NCBI RefSeq assembly: GCF_040954645.1
Contig: NC_092808.1
Location: forward strand, 13,321,883-13,385,882
DNA: 64,000 nucleotides
Direction of reading: 5' to 3'
From: Diabrotica undecimpunctata
Taxonomy: Eukaryota > Arthropoda > Insecta > Coleoptera > Chrysomelidae
The first letter of the stretch is position 1; each line of letters starts with the position of its first letter. Position numbers and translations under genes: made by a program. This document shows positions 1 through 12,231 of this stretch, piece by piece. The notes under the pieces were generated by a model. It saw only the letters and a program-made list of their open reading frames with translations. It was not told where the DNA came from and searched no databases.

Positions 1-757
1 TCAGGAAAAATTCAAAACGGTCAAAAATTGTCCTGTAAAAGACGACGAATTGCAGAATCTTCAGGCTTGGAGGAGTGCTTACTTAATTAAATGGTTTGAG
101 CTTGAGCAGTGTCAGAGTATGTTAGTGGACCAATGTTACAAGAAAAAGCCGTTTTAACTTTTAAATCATTGTGAAAATGGCTGATAAAGCCTGGAGAAAT
201 GTACCTACGACTACAATATCAAACTGTTATGTACACTGTGGTTTTATTATTTATAATATTTAATATTTTATTATTATATTAAAGAATATTCTTTGAGGAC
301 TTTATTACATTCGATGATGGAGTTATGACTGCTAAGACATTATCTGATGATGAAATTGTCAATTTTTTAGCTCATAAAACAGATACTAATGATTTAAAGG
401 ACATAGAAGACATGAATAGTATGACATGCACTTCATGGGTTTCCATCAAAGAGGCAAGAATAGCATTGGATACTTTCTGAAGACGAACGAGACTTTTCTG
501 ATCTCTAAAGCAAGAAAAGTTACTGACTTTTTTAATGCCTTAAATTTATATTTTAAGGATCTTTTGAAATAATGTTGATTTATAATAAATAAACATGTTT
601 GTTACCTCTATAACTTCAATTTTTAATTATTTGACCTCTTAAACTTAAAATTAGTAAGAATGACTCTCAATCTCTTTGTCGGATCCAAATTCGCCCTAAT
701 CTGCCTTAAGTCGAAATCCTCTATAAGTCAAAAACTCTATAACTCGAATTTTTTGGG
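1..757 (+). mobile_element. Tigger/pogo-type transposon, 3' end, decayed
   Basis: Conceptual translation in shifting frames gives the C-terminal third of a Tigger/jerky-like transposase: a stretch ending DDELQNLQAW, then AWRNVPTTTISNCY, then an acidic segment with DDEIVNFLAHK and a tail resembling ARKVTDFFNAL. Stops and frameshifts break it. Downstream (about 690-755) the sequence 'ctctataactcgaa' resembles the terminal repeats of Tigger-class elements, so the right end is probably near 755. The left part lies outside the window. No longer coding. Confidence 0.65.
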
Positions 758-767
758 TATATATATA

Positions 768-807
<40 letters not shown>
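758..807. repeat. (TA)n microsatellite
   Basis: An almost pure TA run directly follows the presumed Tigger terminal repeat. Confidence 0.9.
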
Positions 808-809
<2 letters not shown>

Positions 810-1784
810 GGTAAACTTATTGTGATTTTGGCAAACTAATGTAAAAAAATATACAGGATGTGTCAGACATCTTGTTTTCAATTGCTACAACTAAAAGATG
901 GAGTATATATAAAATATTTATAATGATAATGTACATCAGAGACTTCTATAATTTAAAATTATTTTCGATTATACATGGTCAGTAAGAACAACAGAATGGA
1001 TCAAAGTTGTATTTTTTTAATGGAATACCCTGTATATTAAACCATTTTTGAATTTATTCTTTAAACATATGAAGAGTTTATATAAGATTTTATAAGTCTG
1101 GAGTTAATTCAAAATATGTACACTTTTATTAAGAAAAATTGTAATATTTAAAGAGTAATGGCTATACATACTTATCTAGCATCCTTCGTTTTGTAGATAT
1201 TTAAAAAAATATTAACTTTGGACCTATAAAACCTTTATACAAATTCTTCATATTTAAAAAATATTCAAAAATGGTTGAATATACAACATGTTTCCTTAAA
1301 AGAAATAACTTCAAAAAGATAACATTCCGTTGTTATGATTGACCCAGTACAATCTCAAAAATATTTAAATTATAGATGTTTTCTGTTCAGATCAGTTGCT
1401 ATAAATATTTTTTGTACCTATAAGTTATAGTTCAGCTGTAATAAAATAAAACCAGAGGTTTGACACACCATACTTCAATAAATAGCTGTTTTTTTTAATA
1501 AATACAGTATTATTTAATGCTTGTACTAAAAATATTTATCCAGAAAGAAGCACTCATAGGAATGGTAATCAACAAAGAATGTACTGCAACTATATCAATA
1601 AAATCAATAAAGATCACCTTAAAGAACTTATATTGAAACTTGTCTAAAGAGGCTGATGTATCTTTTGGCTCTTTTATATCATTATTTAAGTACAGTCTTA
1701 TAAGTTATATACCTAATAAATATTAGTTCATAAACATGTCTACCAGAAAACACAAACTTTAGGACCCTATTAAGTGTCACTTAC
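808..1784. other. no gene recognised (UBASH3-like intron)
   Basis: AT-rich sequence with many stops in all frames. It lies downstream of a splice donor at 1784/1783 on the minus strand, so it is probably intron of the UBASH3-like gene. No further exon was recognised before the left edge. Confidence 0.5.
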
Positions 1785-1980
1785 TTGCATTAGACACTTC
1801 TTTAACATATTGCATTGCTATTCTCTTCAAATAATCAGCATGCTCTTCAGCTACAAAGAATCCCATAAAGTTTGGAGATGTATAGGTCTCCAACTTAAGG
1901 GGCTCATTCAATACTGCACCTTGCCTCTCCATCACAGATTTCAACCCTTGTGAAAGGGTTAGTGCATCCTCATCTGGTGC
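1785..1980 (-). CDS. UBASH3/Sts-like gene, coding exon 3
   Basis: This exon continues the 2H-phosphoesterase-like domain ([12 protein letters not shown] ... [22 protein letters not shown]). The segment Y-T-S-x-N-F-x-G-x-F-V matches the vertebrate UBASH3 proteins at the same place. It starts after a TTTCAG acceptor and ends at a GTAAGT donor. Its 196 nt leave phase 1, so the protein must continue in exons beyond the left edge, where the family carries SH3 and histidine-phosphatase domains. Family members bind ubiquitin and Cbl-type ligases and dampen tyrosine-kinase signalling; that is family knowledge, not visible here. Confidence 0.85.
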
Positions 1981-2206
1981 CTGAAATAGCAAAGGACCAA
2001 ACATTTTTATATAGTAATAAAATCAGGATATTTAATAGGATATATAACACAATGCACTACAATTCAAAGACAGTGCAAGTATGTGCAACTATTAGGAATA
2101 TAGCAATAAATTTTCAAAAAATCATACAATTAATTTATTCAAGTAGGTCAATGGATTCTACATTTCTTCTGAATAATAAAAACAATAAACTATGTTAAGA
2201 TCTTAC

Positions 2207-2447
2207 CTTAAAGAAAGAAACTAGGGTAATATGTGGAGTAAAATTATGAGCACCATTCCATCCACACAGGCTAAGAGATTTCTCCCAAAATGCCTGAAGT
2301 TGTTGAGAAAAAGCACCAGTGGGACAAGCATATAAAATATATTCTCTAGGAGAGTTGTCATCTAACAGGGGATCATTTACATGAGCTAGCAACCAGTCTG
2401 ATGCTAACTGAACACCTCTATGTCCTGTGGCTGCCAATGCTTTTTCA
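2207..2447 (-). CDS. UBASH3/Sts-like gene, coding exon 2
   Basis: Acceptor ATTTTAG at 2448; donor GTAAGA after 2207. The exon reads [19 protein letters not shown], which completes the UBA domain, then [20 protein letters not shown] and a segment ending [17 protein letters not shown] supplies one of the two H-x-T/S motifs expected of a 2H phosphoesterase fold. The 241 nt join in frame to exon 1 (phase 2) and exon 3 (phase 0). The domain order (UBA, then phosphoesterase) is that of UBASH3A/B (TULA, Sts-1/2) and their insect orthologue. Confidence 0.88.
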
Positions 2448-3003
2448 CTAAAATGAATTCGAATATTGTAAATAGAACATAAATTATAGAAATACTATGA
2501 ATAAATGTATTATATGTTTATTTCTGGTAAAACTGACATTTCCCAAAAATTTTTCTGTTCTACTTAATTGTTCATAACAAAAACACAATATACTGCAAGT
2601 AAGTATCTGTCAAGTATCTTCCAATTTTACTGTAAGCAACAAGGTACCATCTGTAAATACAGTTTTAAGAAATCCTGATTTTATTAGCAAAACAAATTAA
2701 TTTCGACAAGTTGATTCATTGAATTTAAAACATATATTACATTTATGCTTTCAGGAGTTATCTAGTCAATTCTTTACAATTTTTTTTTACTTTACAAAAG
2801 ACAGTTTTGCTACTCCTTACTCCTTAATTATTTTATTCTTGTTTTGCACATAAATTTAGATATAACTGCACACCAAGTAAGAGATCAATGCAAGAACATG
2901 AAGTTAAATTTTAATCCAAAAGTATTTTTATTTATCTCATTATCTTAACCTATATAATGAGCATTATTCCTCAATATTGCGATCGTGATAAACAAATACT
3001 CAC

Positions 3004-3113
3004 ACTCTATGTTTTGGAAATCCCATTTGTAACAAAGTCTGTAAAGGGGTTAAGTGTTGTCTGGATATTTTCGTTGGGGTAGGATTTCTTCTGGGGGGTA
3101 ATAAGGCAGCCAT
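3004..3113 (-). CDS. UBASH3/Sts-like gene, coding exon 1 (start)
   Basis: The chosen ATG (complement of 3111-3113) gives [20 protein letters not shown] followed by [16 protein letters not shown], the first helix and MGF loop of a UBA domain. The exon ends at a GTGAGT donor (3003-3002). Its 110 nt leave phase 2, matching exon 2. An in-frame ATG exists upstream at 3260, but the residues between do not resemble the family and MAALPPRxNPTP is the familiar start. The gene points away from the gene at 3941 and probably shares its promoter region. Confidence 0.85.
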
Positions 3114-3940
3114 TGTAGATGTATTTGAGAAAAAAACAGAGTTTGTGGGAAAAGGCAATCGCTTAAAAATGTTACCCCTTAATTGTTTACAAATATTCAC
3201 CCCTGACCTTTCAAAAATACATGACGTGACGTAACTTAGGATAGTTTTTGATTGGATCATCGTGATACTCTCACATTCGATTCTCTAACTGGATTGGTTG
3301 GTTAGTGCTACCGTAAACTGGAAATTTGTGGATGAGTATGGTCAACAAGGCACTGAACGTCAGGGCTTGATTAATTTGATATTTAATTAATGTGCTGATT
3401 ACAAAACAGAACCATGAATTTATCTGTATATAAAGGGCGCGCTTTTTATCATATTTATTTTTTTAAATTTAAATCAACACTTTGGGTTGGTGATAGAGAT
3501 GGAAGAGATATTGAACTAGTCGTTATAACATAACCATGTATGATTATTTCAAAGTACATATCAACGTAGAATAATTAAAAAATCGGTAAATTTAATACGG
3601 TTTACACTAATTACAATTTATTATAACCATTTTCCCATATAAATGCGAAACATTTTTGTTAAAAACAAGCAGTAATTTTAGGAACGGTGACAATTTTAGT
3701 GATCTGTGCAAGATCTGTGGTAATCTGGTAGTGGTAATGTTGTCAACACCCAGCACATCAAATGTCATTACCTTGACATCAAATTTAAATTAAACCGTTT
3801 GCAATTGTTCGTTTTTACACAAGTTTTTATGATTTACAAGTTTATATTACACAAATAAGGTAAATTAATGTAACTAATATTGTTGTTGTAATTAAAAATT
3901 ATATTATCTTTTTAAGAGAAATAAACAAAAACCTTTGACA
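3114..3940. promoter_or_regulatory. shared intergenic promoter region of a divergent gene pair
   Basis: 827 bp separate the start codons of the UBASH3-like gene (minus) and the repeat-rich nuclear protein gene (plus). Both 5' UTRs and both core promoters must lie here unless untranslated exons exist elsewhere. No transposon remains were recognised inside, unlike most of the window. Confidence 0.6.
3427..3436 (+). promoter_or_regulatory. TATA-like box
   Basis: TATATAAAGG followed by GCGCGC, the best TATA match in the divergent intergenic region. It lies about 510 bp upstream of the plus-strand ATG at 3941, so if used it implies a long 5' UTR or a 5' untranslated exon. No transcript data are available. 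Confidence 0.3.
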
Positions 3941-4216
3941 ATGGAGGAACCGGTTATGAAGAAGAAAAATAGAAGGAAGATACGAAGTACACAAGATTTC
4001 AATGAGTTTAACAGAATAAGTTTACTAACTCCTTCATCAAAAAATGATCGCTTAACAAAGTCTGTTACTAAGAAAAAGAACAATCTTTTTTATTTGCCCA
4101 CAATAGATTTAAATCTGAGTGGATCCAAAGAGAATTACTCTCCAAACATTGTAGGAGAGACCATTGTCCGAAAATCAAAAAAGTCAAGAAAGAAGTTAGA
4201 TTCTTCGGAAGAAATG
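3941..4216 (+). CDS. repeat-rich nuclear protein, exon 1
   Basis: ATG at 3941 in 'gacaATGgagg'. The 92 codons begin MEEPVMKKKNRRKIRSTQDF and contain a short acidic/serine patch. The exon ends in phase 0 at a consensus GTAAGT donor (4217). The sequence is basic (KKKNRRK, KSKKSRKK), suggesting a nuclear or nucleic-acid-binding protein. It joins in frame to exon 2 at 5042. No named domain is recognised in this exon. Confidence 0.8.
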
Positions 4217-5041
4217 GTAAGTATTATTTCTATTGTATATTTACGTTTTTCTCATTTATTTCTGATTTGTTAAGTTATTTAAGACTAAACAACCAGTGGC
4301 TGAAATTCTTTCTATTTTTGATTAAATTTACAGACATGTTTTTTGTTATAATATGCTAAATATAACTCTTATGTAATCTGATAACACATCATGTTATAAT
4401 TGATTACATACATGGCAAAAAGGTCTTATGGTTGAATAAACAAACATTATGTTGCTGGGTTAAAGGATCTAATGTTATTTTAATAATGTAGATAAGTAAG
4501 ATTATAAGTGGTACACTTATAATTCAGAACTATTTGCAACAATAAAAATATAATACTTTTTCAAAATAGAATTTAAACTTCTACTTAGTCTAGGAGTCTT
4601 TAATGCAGTACTTACCTGTTACCTTCTTCATCCTTATGCCATTGACCATTATTTATAGTTTCATCCACATATGAGACTGATTTCTTAGTCTCAGGACAAA
4701 AAGTACCCTTCCACGTACCAGCTCATTACCTGAAGCCATTGACCCATAAATGAAGATCAACAAAAGGCATGTCATTTCAAATCCAAATTTTTGTTTAAAA
4801 ATTACTAAGAAAGAAAAATGTATGATAGCGATATCTTTTATTTCTGGATAAGAAATTTTGCATTGATTTGTTTTTGAGTACATTGGTCACAAAGAAAATT
4901 AGTTTTATTGTTCACATTCAAGATTTGTAAATTTGTATTTGTCCAAGTGTGTAGGTATATCAGTGTTATGTTCTCATTGTACTTATTGCTTTTGTTGGCT
5001 GTTTTGATATTTAAATAAATTCAGTTTATGATTTCTTCCAG
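4217..5041 (+). other. intron 1 of the nuclear protein gene
   Basis: Bounded by a GTAAGT donor and a TTCTTCCAG acceptor. AT-rich; no transposon or RNA gene recognised inside. Confidence 0.75.
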
Positions 5042-7749
5042 AAAACGGAGATTTCTGAAATTCAACCACAGGAAGCAAAAAGCGGAAAATTAAGCGAAGG
5101 ATTGTCAACAGAAGAAGATAAAAGGGATTCAGAAGTTGAATTCAAAAAGAAACGTAGGAGGAAGAGAAAAAGTAAGACAAAATCTGGGACACAATCTTCC
5201 TCAGAAATAAGTTCAAATGAGAATGAAGTTCTACAAAAACCAACCGACTTAATTTCCAACAACAATAAAGTCAACACCCTTGATGAAATCAAAGTCACAG
5301 AAGGTAAAGTGTTAGGTGTAAGAAAAAGTAATAGGATTAGTCAAGGTTTGCCAAAAAATGCACTTAGAGAAGAATTTGACAGTCCACAAAAGATAGATCA
5401 TACATATAATAAACAACTTAAAGATGATGGGAATAAAGGAACTAAGTATTTTGTTTTACAAAGAGGTGATACATTTGTTCAGGATACACCTAGTAAAAAA
5501 CTTGTGACTAAAACTCCAAAAAAGTCAGTTGGAATATCTAATATTTCTAATTCTGTTACTGACATTGATAATTCATTAAAAATGAAAAGCTCAGTTACAA
5601 GAAAAAGCGATAAATTTTCTGAGAACATGCATCAGGGAGAAATTGAAGAAAGCTTTACAAATAACAATGGACTAAGTTTAAGTGAACATTCTAGTGAAAA
5701 CATTGATGAAAATATAACAATACAGAAAAAGTCAGTTTCAAGAAAAAACAGTATAGCTGTTCACCCCACCCCTAACAAAGGGAAAACTGCATATAAAACT
5801 CCCTTAAAATCAAGTGAAGCACCTTTTAATACCCAGTCTGTTAATAATAGTGATCGTAGAAGCTCTGTTTTTATTAAAAGTATCCATCAAAGTCCTATCA
5901 TGAGGAAGCAAGAAGAAAAACAAATGTTTGACTCTACATCTAACAATCATGACACAGTATTAAAAAATTTGAGATCTAGTTCCAAGAAAAGTATAAGATT
6001 GAGTCACAACACTCCAGGCCCTGCTAAAAAGCAAGAAAGACTTACTTTTGATAAAAATGATAACAATGAAGATATTGAGCCAATAAAAATGACTTCACTT
6101 GGCAAAAGAAGCATTCATTTTAGTCATGTAACACCCAAAAATGCTAAACAAGAGGAACAACAATTTATAAATGGGCCTTATATTATGGGTGATAATGAAA
6201 TAATTGGTTCTAGATCGACTTTAAAGAAAGGTAACAGAACCAACAGTGAAAATGTTGAGTCAACCAACACTAGTGTACTTAGCAAAAGAAGCATGCGTTT
6301 CAGTCATGTTACACCAAAGAATACTAGACAGGAAGAACAACAAGCTATAAATGAACCATATATTATAGATGAAACTAAAATGACAGCTTCTAGATCAACT
6401 TCAAAGAAAAGTAACAAAACAAACAGTGAAAATATCGAGTTAACAAACACGAGTGCACTTGGTAAAAGAAGCATCTGTTTGAGTGACATAAAATCAAAGA
6501 ATAATGAACAGGATGAACAAAAGTTTAATAAATCCAAAATATATGACAACGTAAATGATATCAATAAAAGCAGTCGAAACAGTTCTGTTTTAAAAAGAAA
6601 GAGCAGCAGTAGAGCTACAGAATCCATAGCTCTAACCCCAATCAGTTCAGAATATATATCTGATGATGTGTTTACCAGTAATGAAAATTTGTGTGAAACT
6701 ATCGAAATCGGAAAATTAGAAAATGCAGAAAACGACGGGGATACATTTGAGTTACAAAATATCACTTTTGAGATTTCTGAGCTTCCTGTTGTGAATGATG
6801 CCAGTTCTGAACAATTTGGAAGGAGATCAAAATCTTTGTATGGTTCTTCCACTGCCTCTAAAAGCAAATCAGTAAGCTTCATGACTCCTAATTTGAGGCC
6901 AAAGCGTAAAACCAGTGAGGTACTGTTACAATCATCCAATAAATCTATAAATGTAACTTCTCCAAATGGGGAAGACAGTGGTTCATTGTTGTGGAATACT
7001 CGGGAAAGTTCGAAAATATACCCTAAATCACCACATGTTTTGAAAGTTTCTTCCGGTTCTTTCCATAAGAGTAGCCTGAGTATTTCTGAATCTAGAAGGT
7101 CAAAATCGGTAGAGAATAGTGTTTTACATCGTCCTCCTAGTGATAATGTATGTAAAAAACGTAAAACATGGAATAGGTCTTTGGGAGTGTCTATTTTAGA
7201 TGATTCAGGTGTATTGCACTCTGTATCACCTCCTTGGGAAAACACAGCACTACTGGACAGTTCAAGCAGCTTTGAGCCTCAACCAGATTCACCACAAATT
7301 AGTCTAAGTCCTATAAAACAAATAGACTCTCCAAAGAAGTCATTGATACAGTCAACTAAGAAATCAAATTCTACTAAGAAGGTACAAAGGTCTGACAGAC
7401 AGTCGAGTCCAAGCAAATCAAAAGTGCTGTTTACTGAAACGATAAGTCCTATAAAAAAAGAATCACAGAAACATTGTAGATTCGACGAGACAACTGAAAC
7501 AAATAAACAAAGCAGTAAAAGTACACTGAAACGAACAAAACTTCCCAATTTCGCACTGATCCATCAAAAAGCATACGATAAATTAGAAAATCTGAAGGAA
7601 ATGAGTGAAAGAAAAGCATTGAGGGCACACCAGCTGTTATCTGGAAAGAAACCACAGCCAGAAACAAGTTTATCTGTTTCATCGTCAAGTTTCAAAGTCA
7701 AGTCACCCACACTTAAATTAAAATCTCCCAAGAGCAGGAAATTTTTAAG
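5042..7749 (+). CDS. repeat-rich nuclear protein, large central exon (NuSAP-like segment)
   Basis: A single 2708-nt open exon encoding about residues 93-995. It is very rich in Ser, Lys and Asn. A basic block (KKKRRRKRKSK, near residue 127) looks like a nuclear localisation signal. Imperfect ~60-residue repeats begin near residues 444, 505 and 565; two carry SHVTPKN-x(2)-QEEQQ followed by SxSTxKKxNxTNSEN, and the third is more diverged. Weaker copies precede them. The C-terminal part has many SP/TP sites (DSPQISLSPIKQ, KSPTLKLKSPK) typical of CDK targets. Near residue 927, LPNFALIHQKAYDKLENL resembles the PNF-x-x-IH segment of NuSAP (nucleolar and spindle-associated protein) as I recall it. 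A spindle or chromatin role is therefore possible but unproven. Phase 2 donor GTAAGC at 7750. Confidence 0.85.
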
Positions 7750-7865
7750 GTAAGCAAACATGTATGTTTTTTTTATTTACTCAGTAAATTTTACTTTGCT
7801 TTTTAGTTTTAAATTACTTATTTTCGACCTTGACAACATGTTCCAACAACTTCGAACCACTCCTA

Positions 7866-8470
<605 letters not shown>

Positions 8471-8524
8471 GCAAATGAAAAGTTTGTCCTTGTGTTTTAA
8501 AATATCTCGTCGCACTGTCAACTT

Positions 8525-8720
8525 GCCTCAATGACATTATTTAGTAGCTTTTTCACAGTCAGTCTCGTTCCATTGCACAGTTGAGGTTAATGGTCAGACA
8601 GGATAATGACAACTGATCCTAGTTTTAATTGTAAATTGTGAGGCTGCCATGCAAATACGACTATTATCATTTTCTCTAAGACATAAATGATATTTTTTAA
8701 TATCAAGGTTAATTAACTTT
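8525..8720 (-). mobile_element. Helitron helicase fragment
   Basis: The minus strand reads QLCNGTRLTVKKLLNNVIEA, the well-known C-terminal block of Helitron Rep/helicase (PIF1-like) proteins, preceded by degraded sequence with stops. It sits between a Tigger fragment and the left end of a hAT element. Confidence 0.55.
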
Positions 8721-8732
8721 GTATAAATAACT

Positions 8733-10727
8733 CATTGGCGGGGCTCGTGGCTTTAGAGACAGGGTCGGCAAGGTTTTTTTGTTTTCACAGGGATACCTTT
8801 TAATAAAAGGGCTTCAATCATCTTAGGAGATTTGTTGTGTTGTTTTTGTTTTTTCCTCTAAATTTAGAACCTAAACATGTTTATAAATTAATTCTAATCT
8901 ACGTTGTTTGGAAGTAGCAAAATGGGTGTTAACGTCATCGTAAAATTTATTAGAGTTTTGGAGAGATTTTAAAAGTTTTTTTTTTCTATACAGTGACTAA
9001 ATAAAGCTTGCGGTGCAATAGTTTTAACTTTTGCCTGGAGAGCATTCAATTCACCAGACATGACAGTAGAGCCGTCATAAGTTTGCCCCTCCAATTTATT
9101 TTTGATATCAAAAAAATTTTAATCTGTCCCTTAAAATACTAAAAATATATTTTACCTTATGGCTTTTACTCACATCTGTAAAACCTAAAAACTATTATAA
9201 ATATTACCACGTAACACGTATCGAACAACAATTGATAATTGTGAATTACATGATATAACAATAGTTTCATCTACTCTATCTAGCGATAAGCAAATGGTTT
9301 CCGTAATCTCAGATTCAATAACGTTATTTAGAATGTTAATTGATTCTGTTAATTCATTCTGGATTAAATGTCTTCGAATCAGAAAGTAAATTAGAAAATT
9401 CCAAATCGTATTTCTTAAACATTTTTATTAGTTCTCTATAATTACCTTGATTTAACGAATGCCCGGATTCATTGTGTTCACTAAATGATAATTCCTGACA
9501 ACTTCTACAATATTATTAAACGACGTAAAACTGCGTGATTATTTTTTACAATTTCGTTATGTTTAATAGCATTTTCACGTTGGTCATTATCTAATGAAAC
9601 ATAGATATTTTGTTTTCCAATTAAATCTAATTTAATCTGGCTGTATGTATGATCTTTCGAAATATCATGTTTCTGTAAATCCCTAAATAATTCCTTTAAA
9701 TTATGATAACCAGATTCACACCACGGATTTTGATGTTTGCCCGTATTTGTCGAAAATAAGATGCAAGGCCAACAGAAAAGTTTGTCTTTTATAACACTCC
9801 CGGTAACCCATGAGTACTTGCCGTACCAATTATTCGAAAATAATCTATTATTTCCCTTACGTCCCGCACTAATATTTATAAGTCGGGACATTTTAGGGAA
9901 AGGACTCCCCTTATTTTTAATATAAATTTGTTCTTCGTATGGAATAGATGAAAACCCATTTTGCAAAATATAATTTACAATATCAGATTCAACAGTACTT
10001 AAAGTTGCTCGCATAGCTTGCATTTTTTAGGTTGATTTACCTGAATTTGTTTACACTTTAATTTTACAAAAGAATAAACTTGAAAAAAAAAATGTATCAA
10101 AAAACCCTTTAACTATTTACGGCAGCAATAACTTATCACAGTATTATTTTGAAAAATCAAAATAAATCAATACAAAACGAATCGATCGTTACAATACCAG
10201 GAAAGCCAGTCAGTGCACTATCACTTCACTACTTAAGTACTTATCCGGAAACATTTCATCCAGCGCTCGTAAGGCACTTGAAACTTTGCGGCCAATCCAA
10301 ATGTAGCATCGGCAGATTCCTACCATTTAAATGCGTACGGAGAGAAATGTATGTTTGGTTGCTTATCGACTAAAATTCCGTTGATTTTTACATGTAAATC
10401 ATCAGCCTGGAGTCGGCCTGCCGAAACGGGTCTAATAAGAATTCACACAGTCGGATGGATGACTCGGATCTCGGATCATTCATTTGAAAAGTTGATGCGC
10501 AGGGATCACTTAACGCTCGGATTGGTCGAATTCTTTTAAAACCCATGAATAAAATTTAGTCTGTATAATCTCACATATATATTTTTTTTTATTTCACAGA
10601 AACAAATGACATCAACTTATTACCTGCGATGATTAATTATTGAAATACTGATTAAATTAACTATTTAACAAATCTTATATCTATAAATGTGTGGGTCGGC
10701 ACTGCCGACCCTGACCGGCCGCCACTG
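8733..10727 (-). mobile_element. hAT transposon (ZMYM1/TTF-type transposase), non-functional
   Basis: Right end CAGTGGCGGCCGG (read inward on the minus strand from 10727) and left end CATTGGCGGGGCT (from 8733) are terminal repeats; both are followed within about 30 bp by CAGGGTCGGCA. Flanks are aaataact (8725-8732) and aaataaat (10728-10735), an 8-bp target duplication with one difference. The minus strand encodes a transposase beginning near 10023: a TTF-type zinc-finger region (KDKLFCWPCILFS, then NPWCESGYHNL), then broken pieces including LEGQTYDGSTVMSGELN and IAPQALF. Stops and frameshifts kill it. The element is within intron 2 of the nuclear protein gene. Confidence 0.8.
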
Positions 10728-10782
10728 AAATAAATTAATATTTATGTTATTGTTATATACCTATATACTCTTATGTTATTAG

Positions 10783-11161
10783 GTACAGTCCCAAAAAGAG
10801 TCCTATTCAAAAGCCTAAGAAACTAGAACAGCTGACTTCAAACATGTTGATCACCAAGACTAAAACAAAAATCACTCCATCCAAGTCGAACGTCAGGATT
10901 GTAAAACCCGTAGATAAGAAAGCTGTTGTGTCCAAAATTCCCAAAGCTGTAACTGCCGAGAAGAAAGGTTTATCCAGATTAGGCTTTAAAGCTGGTGCTG
11001 TGGGAAATACTAAGGTATCAAGGGTAGAACAAATGAAAGCAGCGGCGAACAAAACGCAGCCGAAGAGGAATTCGTTAGAAAATAGAAGGGAGGTCGTTCA
11101 GAAAGTTAGAACCAACAGGAGGTTCGAATTACTAATGAAGATGAGAAATGCTAATTCTTAA
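10783..11161 (+). CDS. repeat-rich nuclear protein, last exon
   Basis: Acceptor 'gttattAG' at 10781-10782. The exon completes the split AG|G codon and continues YSPKKSPIQKPKKLEQL in frame, ending TNRRFELLMKMRNANS and TAA at 11159-11161. It is strongly basic with further SP sites. Total predicted protein is about 1120 residues (92 + 902 + 1 + 125). The reading frame matches exon 2 exactly across a 3-kb intron full of transposons, which supports this join over a gene ending at 7753. Confidence 0.82.
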
Positions 11162-11312
11162 TCGTTATATTCCGTATTCATTTTACAATATATGAATTAG
11201 TTTGAAACAAGTCAACTTTTGAAGCGGTTTTGTGTAGCGAAATTTTTATTTTACAACTTTTTAAGAAATGTATCTACTGATTTTTTAACATATTTTACTT
11301 TTTATGATTCCA

Positions 11313-11318
11313 AATAAA
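11313..11318 (+). terminator. polyadenylation signal
   Basis: AATAAA about 150 nt after the stop codon of the nuclear protein gene; another lies near 11375. Confidence 0.5.
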
Positions 11319-12218
11319 ACCTAAAAAATTGACTTGGTTCTATAGATAATCATTTTTATAGGAAATAATTTAAGCAATAAAATTTGTATGATTTAAACAA
11401 TAGATGAATTAAATGTTTTGGTCTTTTTACTTAACCTTTTCCACGTCCACGAATAATCTCTTCGATGGAATTTAGCAGCAGTTATGTGACATTCTTCTTG
11501 ATTTTCGCCAATCTTGTTAACGCCTCAGCATCATATATGAAAAAATCTTCATTTCTATGATCAGCTATTTCTCTTTCATTTTTTGCTGTATTTTTTGTTT
11601 TTCTAGAACTGTGCGTGCCTAATATACTCGAAATTTAATAGGAGCGTTTTCATTCAGTCCTAAAAACTTGTAGAGGGCGCCTATATGCTGATTTATTTGT
11701 CACCACATAAATTTTGTTTGACAAAGTAGATCCGTAATTGCCAAATTTACCATTTATTACGGTGTGCAGCCCAAGTATCAAGGGTTAGTTATGGCAACTA
11801 TATAACCTCGAATGCAATCAAACAATGAAATTGGGTACTCATCAGTGTTTCATGAGGACACAATCTGGTAAAATGGAAACGAAACCAACGTGAAGTACAT
11901 CTGATGATAAAAAAGATAAAAGTTAGTGATTATCTGCAGGAGAAAACCAAGGCATATCAGGATTTACGTAGCAGAACTTCGGATAGGTTGATAAAAGACG
12001 TAGCAGCAATGTGTGAAAGTATCGGCTCGTATGGGTTTCCGAATAATTCAATGTAAACAACTAACTTGAAAAACCGATTTACAAATGACGTATAAAAAAT
12101 GTATTGGACAATATTGGAAAAAAATAATTCGAAGAAAAATTCACGGATTTAAATAGTCGAAGCGCCCACGTTAAATGTCATTCAACAAAAAAATGTTGCA
12201 GTTGATACTTTTAATAAA
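11319..12218. other. no gene recognised
   Basis: AT-rich intergenic DNA between the nuclear protein gene and a LINE insertion. Short Lys-rich open stretches near 11860-12050 have stops and match nothing I recognise. Confidence 0.4.
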
Positions 12219-12231
12219 ATATATTTCTAAG

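Noticed and set aside
6304..7245. 313-codon open frame on the minus strand
   Set aside because: It is the antisense shadow of the Ser/Lys-rich exon of the nuclear protein gene; its Leu/Phe/Ser-rich composition is what the complement of that codon use would give.
7748..7753. Nuclear protein gene ending at the TAA at 7751
   Set aside because: A GTAAGC donor overlaps this stop, and an exon at 10783 with a proper acceptor continues the same basic, SP-rich composition in the right phase.
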